This document shows, in pieces, positions 57,087 through 64,000 of a stretch of 64,000 bases of DNA. The stretch covers positions 2,604,001 to 2,668,000 of the forward strand of contig JASJZH010000001.1 of assembly GCA_037178975.1 (NCBI GenBank), given 5' to 3'. Numbering within the stretch: position 1 is the first letter of the stretch; the number at the start of each line of letters is the position of its first letter. The position numbers and the translations under genes are program-made. The DNA is from Oscheius tipulae (taxonomy: Eukaryota > Nematoda > Chromadorea > Rhabditida > Rhabditidae). A model generated the notes under the pieces. It did not search any database, was not told the DNA's origin, and saw only the letters and a program-made list of their open reading frames with translations.

Positions 57087-58424
57087 TCATAGAACCACTT
57101 CTTTTGAGACGGCGACAAGAGCCACTCCGACGAGTGTGATTCCGTAGGCTATGGTCAGGAAGGTCAGATTGCGACGGCCCTGAAGAACTACAGTGAAAAA
57201 AAAGAAGTGATTACCGTAATCTCCTCAAAGTACAATATGCTCCAAATAGAGACAACCAGACCGGGAGTCATGACTATCAAGGGGTAGGCCACAGTCGGAG
57301 AGAGCAGTTCGTTGGCGAGGAAGAAGAGCGTGATTCCTACTCCAAAGATCATTCCACCGAAGATGGAACGAAGGGCTAGACGACCGTCGATGAGTTGAGT
57401 CGAAGGGTTGAGGATGCTGTAGATTACGAAAATGACTAGGGAGGTGAGGAATGTTCCGAGGAAGAAGGGGAGAACGTAGGGTAGACCGGATGAAGGTGCT
57501 CCGGGAAACAGCGAGTCGGGACTGTTGTGACTCTGAAGGAACTCTGTTTCTCTCTGTCTCTCTATGTCTACCTGAACAAAGATGGTCGGTGTGCAAAGGC
57601 ATCCATAGAACAAGCCACTGATGAGAGCGAAGACCACGAATCTATAAATAGCTCCAATTATAAAAGACTATATAGGCGAGTAATCCCAGTTTGATTCCCA
57701 GCCCCATCACAACAGCCTCGGTGATGTCAACTTACACCCATCTCGGTTGGGACTCAGTCTCTTCCCGTTTTTCTTGTTCATCGATCTTCTCCTTTGTCTC
57801 TTCTTCATCGCCGTTTGTCTCTGTTCCCTTCTTACCGGAAGGATTGCTTCGGACAAACATGTAGAAGACGGACCTGAGAAACAGTTACAGCCAGAAATGT
57901 TCTTTACCCAAAAATAAGGACACCAACACCAATATAGTTGAGAAGTTTGCTAGCTGGCTCGGTTTTCTTGAGACCGAACAGGCCATATCTGGAAAGTATT
58001 GTCGCTGTCACTGCCACTCACCTTGATGTCGCCCATCCTGTGATACAACTGACAGCGTTCCAGATGAGCATTGCCACGGCCATACCCAACTGATTCATGA
58101 TTTTGATAGCAAAGGCATTCGCTGAAGATTTTTTTGTCCACTTTATCTCCAAACGTTCTACCTATGCACCAGATGAATCCACCGAGCATGGGAAGTGCAT
58201 AGATCTGGGGGAAGCCTTGCATCGCATGGACAATCAGAGCTATCAATAGCCCGCCAATAACGAGGAAAAATTGGACGACGAAGCCTGAAAACAGTGATCT
58301 AAACAGAAAGACAGAGAATTAAACAAAAGGTCTTACCATCAGTCGGTGGACTCTTCTTGATAGGGACAAACGTGGATCCAAAGCAAATCGAGGCCAATAG
58401 GGCTGCTCCCAGTCCAACCAACAT
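57087..58424 (-). CDS. TMEM144: TMEM144-family multipass membrane transporter
   Basis: Eight exons: 58337-58424, 58162-58284, 58022-58121, 57908-57988, 57736-57873, 57572-57641, 57215-57532 and 57087-57179. They sum to 1011 nt (336 aa; human TMEM144 is 345). About ten hydrophobic helices in two five-helix halves fit the drug/metabolite transporter fold. Family blocks: CFGSTFVPIKK at the N-terminus, MLGGFIWCIANAFAI, then after an acidic cytoplasmic loop (KGTETNGDEEETKEK) VFALISGLFYGCLCTPTIFVQ, FLGTFLTSLVIF, GVGITLFFLANELLSPTVAYPLIVMTPGLV and FEEITGRRN. Relatives are thought to carry carbohydrates or similar small solutes; the substrate is unknown. The start is less sure, because no T-rich AG lies directly upstream of this ATG and a 5' exon may be missing. 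A CTCTGTCT tract lies in the intron 57533-57571. Confidence 0.88.
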
Positions 58425-59290
58425 CGCTCTCTCAATGGATGAAGACAAATGGTTCCTTTAAAGAGTCTGGTATGAGTACTGGTCGACCCGCTAGCATAAT
58501 CTCTCTGCCTATTACCATATGTTCAATCTTTTCCTCCCTCCTGGATCGTTGAACCCGGTGATCAACTCAGAATATGGGTTACGGTAGTTGAGAGATCTCT
58601 AAAGACAGGGCTTGTCTTTGATTTATGAGCACCGATACTGGAAGTCGTCATTATTTGGCAGAAAATCTATTTCGAGCCTCTCATCACAGCAATCCAGCGG
58701 ATATTCTGCGTTTTCCCATAGCCTTTTTCTTATTTGTGCCGAGAACTATCGGTATTTCCGGTGATTTAAAAAAAATGGACCTAATGCTTTAGAAGTTTTG
58801 CAATACAAAGCAGACATAGCGTTTATGCAAAGTACGGACTGTGTGACCCTGTAACACCCGGACAAACTCATAAACCACATTCTCTGGTGAAGAGACCAAT
58901 CAGTTTTTGGTTTGGATATCGACAGCGAGACAGAAAGCTCCAAACTAACATAAACAGAATCCCGCTTGCGTTTCCTGTTCTTCCATTTCTGTCCAAGTCA
59001 AGCTACCGCAGCAGAAGCAAAGTTCTCGTACTGACTTGATTGCTCCTCCAAATTGTTTGTCGAATAATTATGATACTTTTTATGCAAAACAATTGTTTCT
59101 TCCTAAAATAGCTAGATAGCAGAGTAATAGATTGTTGCATCTCTAATGAGCAAGAGTCTTCACTCATCGTCTTAGAACAACTCTGCAATGCCACGTTTCG
59201 AGCTATTGAAATTTCTAAATAGGCAAGTTTTGCTAATTGTTCTCAAAGGGCAAGTCAGTTGGGAGACAAGCGAGTCCGCTGGCCAGTCGG
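58425..59290. other. Divergent spacer between the TMEM144-like and MGC genes
   Basis: About 870 nt, head-to-head. I see no coding exon and no repeat of the families listed. It probably holds both promoters. Confidence 0.4.
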
Positions 59291-59752
59291 ATGGGCTGTA
59301 CTTACAGCAAGCGCCCGAAGCAGAGCAACGGAAGTCTGGAGCCGGCTCGGACAGCGACGACGAGCAGGAGAAGCAGTCAGAAGAGTCAGAAGATGCCGGA
59401 AGAGCTGAAGACGGGTCGAGAGCTGAAGCAGAAGAAGAGCACGAAACGAAGGACGCCATTCGTCTATCCGGAAAGTGAAGTGAGTCCTCTGCCGCCGGAG
59501 CCGCCTTCCTTCGGTCGAAAAGAGTCGAAGACGAGGAAAAAGAAGCAATCACCGACGAGACGAGCTGGAACAGTCACAGGACTGCGCGAGTTCGCCCGCG
59601 AGGACAAGGATGCCTTTCTCGTCGACCGGATCCGCGTCAAGGAGAAGAAGAAACAGTACTTGAGCGACGAGGACGAGGATACGATCTACGAGCTTCCGAC
59701 CAAAATGCCCGAATTCGACTTCAGCAACGAGTTCGACCAGGCCTCCTTCTGA
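59291..59752 (+). CDS. Intronless basic protein with an MGCTYS acylation start
   Basis: A single frame of 153 aa. The start MGCTYSKRPK matches a dual N-myristoylation/palmitoylation signal (Gly2, Cys3, Ser6), so membrane attachment is likely. The middle is Lys/Arg/Ser-rich (ELKQKKSTKRRTP, KESKTRKKKQSPTRR). The C-terminal third turns acidic (YLSDEDEDTIYELPTKMPEFDF). No known domain is recognised. An in-frame ATG at 59237 would add 18 residues but would bury the acylation signal, so I prefer 59291. Composition, GC-rich codons and lack of introns resemble the nested gene at 50410-51120 and the msp gene. A sperm or germline role is possible but unproven. Confidence 0.65.
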   Translation: MGCTYSKRPKQSNGSLEPARTATTSRRSSQKSQKMPEELKTGRELKQKKSTKRRTPFVYPESEVSPLPPEPPSFGRKESKTRKKKQSPTRRAGTVTGLREFAREDKDAFLVDRIRVKEKKKQYLSDEDEDTIYELPTKMPEFDFSNEFDQASF

Positions 59753-61325
59753 TCCCGCGACACATATCACAATACAGCTTTAACTGCAGAGGTTTGCTTT
59801 TGGGGGGTGGAGACACTAACGAGGGGGAACTAGAACTGTCTTCTTCTGGACTTTCTATTTCTGCAGCTACGTCTTCAATAGGTACAGTAGGCTCTCGAAA
59901 TTTTGTCGGACCATTGAACCTTCTAGCCAGTAGACTATGTAGTTAGATTTTTGGGTCAGTAGGGTGCAGTGACTACCCGAAAACTCTTTGTTGCTTTTTC
60001 CTTTTCTGGGCTATTCAGTTCCTTATATAGTTCCAATATGTTTAGTGGTCTTTTGGAACTGTCTGCAGTAAGTGACCCGGTACCAATCGGCTTCGTAGTT
60101 CCTGACAGTCCAACTTTTTGTACCTTTCTGATTATGCTGGTTCTCTCTTTAGCAACTCGACTGCCTAACTATGTGGAGCCATTAACTGTTACCCTGCAAT
60201 AACAGATGATCAGTTCCTTCAGACTACTGGAGACATACAGCCAGTTCTCACACGGCTTGCTCATGAGAGTTTCTCAACCCGATGGTCTTTGTGAGTCTCA
60301 CAGAATGAAAGGCATTGGAATCGAGTGAACGAGGTTGACTCTTTGTTCCCTTGTCCCAATAGCTGTCTCTCTGTTCCTCTGTCTTTCTGTCTCTCTCCTT
60401 TGGTAAGAGTACTCCGAACTTATTACCAATTGTAGTGAAGATCCCCTGCAAGTGTTTGCCATAACTCAAAACTTACTGGAGAGAATTTTGCCGCCTTGGG
60501 CTCAAATTCCCTGAGGGGCAGTTGTTCCTCCCGGAAGCAATTGAATTATCCCCCTTTTCGTAGCTAAAAGACTCTCACACGGCTCACTGACTCCTCAAAA
60601 TCTCTTCTCCTCCCCAATTTTTCGCTCTCCTTCCGAAGAGCGCGCACCAAAAAGAAAGAAGAAGAATAGGGTCTATTGTCCGAGAGAGGAATGAATGAGA
60701 GGTGCAGGAGTCGATGTGTCTGCTCTTTCGTACCTCCATTAGCTAGAAGGCATGCGAGGCGGCCGGGCGTCGCGGCTCTCTGCCAGCCGGCTGTCAGCTC
60801 ATTGATTGCTTATCCCGCACCTGAATGGATATCGGGGCGAGCAGGAGAAAGAGGGAGAGAGGGGGTCAGTCGAGTTGACCCCCCAGGGCGGCTGTCCTAT
60901 CGACTCTGTTCTTCTTAATCGATTCTCTTTCTCCACGACTCGTCGAGTCCAAAAACCCTTTCATCACATAGGAACCCTCCTCCTCATCCTATGAGAATCC
61001 TTGATGTTTACCCAGACTCACCTCCCCCAGTCGATTTCCTCCGAATCAAATCACAAATTCATGGACCACTGAAAAAAAAAACGATTTTCGGAGCTCTCCT
61101 TCTCCTGTTTACGTCTCCACTGGCTGGGTTTTATATCTCGGTCCGTTCTTTCCAAGATTTTTGTCCATTCCTAGAGCTGCTGGACTTGGGTTTTGATCTT
61201 GTACTTTCCTTTCGCAGTTAAAAATAGATTTTCGGGACTTGCTGTCACAGAAGTCGTAGCTACACTCTTCAGAGCAGTTGTGCGCGCAAGTCCACCCTTT
61301 GTCGCGTTTTTTTACAAGGAATAAT

Positions 61326-61395
61326 TTTCCAAACTGTTGATCTTCTGCAAAGTTATAGAACAGATGAAAAGCTACAACTTTACATAACATCAATA
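61326..61395. repeat. Foldback repeat copy 12
   Basis: GTTGATCTTCTGCAAAGTTA is followed by GCTACAACTTTACATAACAT. It is intergenic. Confidence 0.65.
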
Positions 61396-61519
61396 AACGT
61401 ACAAATAATTTATTTGGCAAGAAATAACGGCTGCAGACTCGGAAAGTCTGCTTCTTGTGGAATATCGCGGAGCGTTTGTACAAATTCTGACTCCTGGAAA
61501 CCTTTATGACTATTTTGAA

Positions 61520-61570
61520 CTAATACAACTTGTAGAGCAGATTTGTGTCTACAAATTTGTAGAACATTGC
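61520..61570. repeat. Foldback repeat copy 13 (short)
   Basis: CTAATACAACTTGTAGAGCAG is followed by CTACAAATTTGTAGAACATT. It is shorter and rearranged, 125 nt from copy 12. Confidence 0.5.
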
Positions 61571-62645
61571 AAAATTGGATGGTGCTTTCTTGAGGCGGAA
61601 GAGCAGCATCAAAAATAACAACCAAGAGCGCTGTTCTCTTAACAATGTAACGCAGGAGAAGTTTTTTGATAAGCGCTCAGAGGGACTGTTTAATCGATTA
61701 AGTTATAATACAAGGAGTTCAATCCTAACTCTTTCTACGAGTTCATCGTTTTCAAAAACGTCTCTTTCCTCGCCTCCTCAGCCCATAACCGAATTGCCTC
61801 CCGCTCCAACTCAAAACCGCCTCCTCTCGAATTTCATCTCTCTCTTTCGGTTCTCGCTCTCTAACGAGAATAGAACCCCATTTCAAAACGGTCAGCTGAC
61901 TTTCAAGCTTTTTTTTCGGTGAGAGAAGAGCCGCGTCACGCAAATGACTTCACAAATGAGTTGTGGCAGTCGCTTGTTAGTGCGATTGAGAGCGGCACGC
62001 GCATCGGGATTCTTGGCTGTGAATGGCCGTTTCGTTCAGAATTACTTGTCTATCTCTCTGTTTCCCTGTCTCTCTGAACCTCTCCAGATCTTTCCTCCCA
62101 ATCCATCACTCTTTTGCAAGCTGCCAAGTAGTTCTCTCGGTCAGTCGAGTGTTTCTCCAGATGAGCCGTCAATTGTCTGTCCCAATGAACAAACAGCTCG
62201 AGCCGCCCCCGTAGCCCTCCACGGCGATCTCTTCCTCGGCAGCTTTCTCCCTCAAAATGCAATCCTTTGCGCGCGCGAGTCTCCTGCCTAATTTCGGGTC
62301 AGAAATCAGCATCACGGAGTCCACGTGACCTCCCGGAGGCGCGCGACATCTGGAACACTACACACATCTTTACACATTTTCTTTGCTCCCAACAGCCATC
62401 TCTCTCCCGATCTTCCTGCTTCCACAATTTCCTAATTTTTAGCGTCCACAATGAGTGAGAGGCCTCTGCTCGGTCTTAGGTCTGAAAAGAATGTCAACTA
62501 ACAGTAGTCATTGTTTGAGAGTTCACGCCATAACCAAACAGTTTGACTCATCTTTTGTTACAAAATAATCCTCTGTTGTTTGGTCTTCCCACATTCAGAG
62601 ACTATACAACTGTATTCTGTTTTCAGGCGGGTCCCCAGCCGGCCG

Positions 62646-64000
62646 ATGGCCGCATTCCGTCGAAGGGTGAGTACTTCGTTCTCTTCATGACTTCGTCATT
62701 CGCTAGGCTAAACAAAGTGAGCTTTACTGCATGTTGTGAGCATGCCAATGCGATGTGACTGGAGGGTTACGGAACACTCCATAAAAGCCTTTTTTCTCGA
62801 GCAATGCTGATTGTGGTACATCTGATGATAGAAAAAAACCTTTTTGGAAATGTTTTCGGCAGTTTCGTGAATAGAGGAATGAGTTTTACTTAGTCGGGAA
62901 GTGAACCTATCCCCTCTTGTTTTGTAGTCGAAGCGCTATATAACCGACTGAGCCATGTGGGCAAAGACCGCGCCAATTTTGCCGAAGACACATGAATTGA
63001 AATTGGAAAGAAGTTGCTGCAAGTTATTCGGAGTTACGAAGAAACTTTCGAGCTTGTTCATGTCTTCAAAAATGAGCCTATTGCTATACCCTTGGCAGCT
63101 TACTGTAGTGCAACTTTGCTTTTGAAATCACAGCAAAGAGACCGGTAACGCTAGTCTTTGTCAAACGGAAACCCAGACCACTGAGACTGACGACATCCGT
63201 CAGCAACCCCAGCCGAATTGGACATTCCATGAATAAGCGAGCATTTTTTTGTTGCAGAACAGCGGGGACTCGGACTGGGATCACCACGATACCGATGACC
63301 TGCTCGACGCGGGAAATCGGGAGGGAGCTAGACGAGATGCCGAGAGGCAAGCATCTCTGCAGCTCGAGAGGGCCAAGTACAAGCCGGTAGCTTTCGCCGT
63401 CTGTACGAATGTCGACTTTGATGGGACCGTCGACGACGATTCACCAGTCCATGGGGCTGCTGTCAGCTTTAAGGCCAAGGACTTCCTGCACATCAAAGAG
63501 GTATGTATGTTCCAGACACTATCAGCGTCTCTCTGTCTCTGTGCCTCTCTGCTATTGTCACTGTTCAGAAGCAGTGTAGCGTCTACTACTGACTCTTGTC
63601 AATAGGTGTTTTGCTAATTAGAAAGAGCTACCGGAACTATGGAGACTGTGCATTGCGAAGCAAAGCAACTTTGTTGCAAAACTCCCAGACACATCTCCCA
63701 AACTGGCTTGACTTGTAAAGAGTAATTGCTGTCACAAAGTATCTTTTCCAAATAGCCAATAGGGCTTCAGACAGATACACACAGAGACTTTTTGGCATTT
63801 AGAACACGATGGTAATTAGGAACAGACTACCATTACTACTCGTTAGCGACTCTCACTTTTACTCTCAACCCTATTGTTCCAGAAATACAACAATGACTGG
63901 TGGATAGGACGTCTGGTCAAAGAGAATCACGACCTTGGCTTTATTCCCAGTCCGGCCAAGTTGGAATCTCTTCGACAGCAGGGAGTGAAAACTGGCAAAT
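62646..64000 (+). CDS. ccb-1: Voltage-gated calcium channel beta subunit, 5' part
   Basis: Exons 62646-62666, 63258-63500 and 63893 to the window edge; the gene continues to the right. The N-terminal stretch is acidic ([15 protein letters not shown]). Then come the CACNB signature [31 protein letters not shown] and the start of the SH3 domain ([40 protein letters not shown]). The guanylate-kinase-like half that grips the alpha-1 AID helix is beyond the edge. The beta subunit brings Cav channels to the membrane and tunes gating; C. elegans CCB-1 works with EGL-19 in muscle. The start MAAFRRR follows a TTTTCAG (62626) by 19 nt, fitting trans-splicing. This short first coding exon is chosen because it joins in phase 0; other 5' exons are possible. 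Confidence 0.92.
62892..62965 (-). repeat. Degenerate tRNA-like sequence in the first beta-subunit intron
   Basis: On the minus strand A-box ATGGCTCAGTCGG and B-box AGGTTCACTTCCC with tRNA-like spacing. The acceptor does not close. It lies in the intron 62667-63257. Confidence 0.5.

Larger units (their letters stand above)
59753..62626. other. 2.9 kb region upstream of the calcium-channel beta gene
   Basis: No supported exon. It contains foldbacks at 61326-61395 and 61520-61570 and CTCTGTCT tracts at 60365-60395 and 62047-62077. It may hold the promoter and 5' non-coding exons of the beta-subunit gene. Confidence 0.45.

Noticed and set aside
1-64000. Prokaryotic features such as CRISPR arrays, insertion sequences, operons with ribosome binding sites
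   Set aside because: All well-supported genes are spliced metazoan genes; no such structures are visible.

Overview
The window is from a nematode nuclear genome. The strongest evidence is an intact major sperm protein gene (39653-40033), a nematode-restricted family. The CEP-1-type p53, LIN-10, LFE-2-type and APR-1-type genes agree with this, as do the many very short introns (about 34-45 nt) and the 3' splice-site motifs that sit directly before start codons with no upstream donor, as expected for spliced-leader trans-splicing. It is not the C. elegans gene arrangement; I cannot name the species. I rebuilt 16 protein genes. The exon sums of the multi-exon models with both ends in the window are multiples of three; the last mau-2 exon is tentative.

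Left third: a tandem CCCH zinc-finger gene of the tristetraprolin type (439-1670, +). Then an inositol-trisphosphate 3-kinase gene (2563-10708, -) with very large introns and several candidate first exons. After 3 kb of repeat-rich DNA comes an APC-family gene with SAMP motifs and a C-terminal PDZ ligand (15124-18895, -).

Middle: a double-BTB zinc-finger gene (20689-23141, +) lies 0.43 kb upstream of a FAM91 gene (23570-26611, +). After a 3.3 kb gap follow a GOPC-like coiled-coil/PDZ gene (29966-33170, +) and a CDC7 kinase gene (33475-35426, -). A CEP-1-like p53 gene (35925-37276, +) is divergent from CDC7 with about 0.5 kb between the starts. A small calponin/transgelin gene (37387-38032, -) is tail-to-tail with p53. 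Then comes the intronless msp gene.

Right third: a 19-exon lin-10 (X11/Mint) gene (40617-48207, -). A mau-2 cohesin-loader gene (49271-53467, +) carries an intronless lysine-rich gene on the opposite strand inside one intron (50410-51120, -). Further right are a TMEM144-like transporter (57087-58424, -), an intronless MGC-start basic protein gene (59291-59752, +) and the 5' part of a calcium-channel beta subunit gene (62646 to the right edge, +).

The non-coding space has its own structure. I find at least 13 copies of an approximately 70-90 nt foldback element with conserved arms, eight degenerate tRNA-like sequences with A/B-box motifs, dispersed CTCTGTCT-type tracts, a recurring GAGTTGGTGCGCAG word and two longer hairpins. 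I see no bacterial-type operon, CRISPR array or defence system. The foldback family and the unusual gene architectures are the main novelties.
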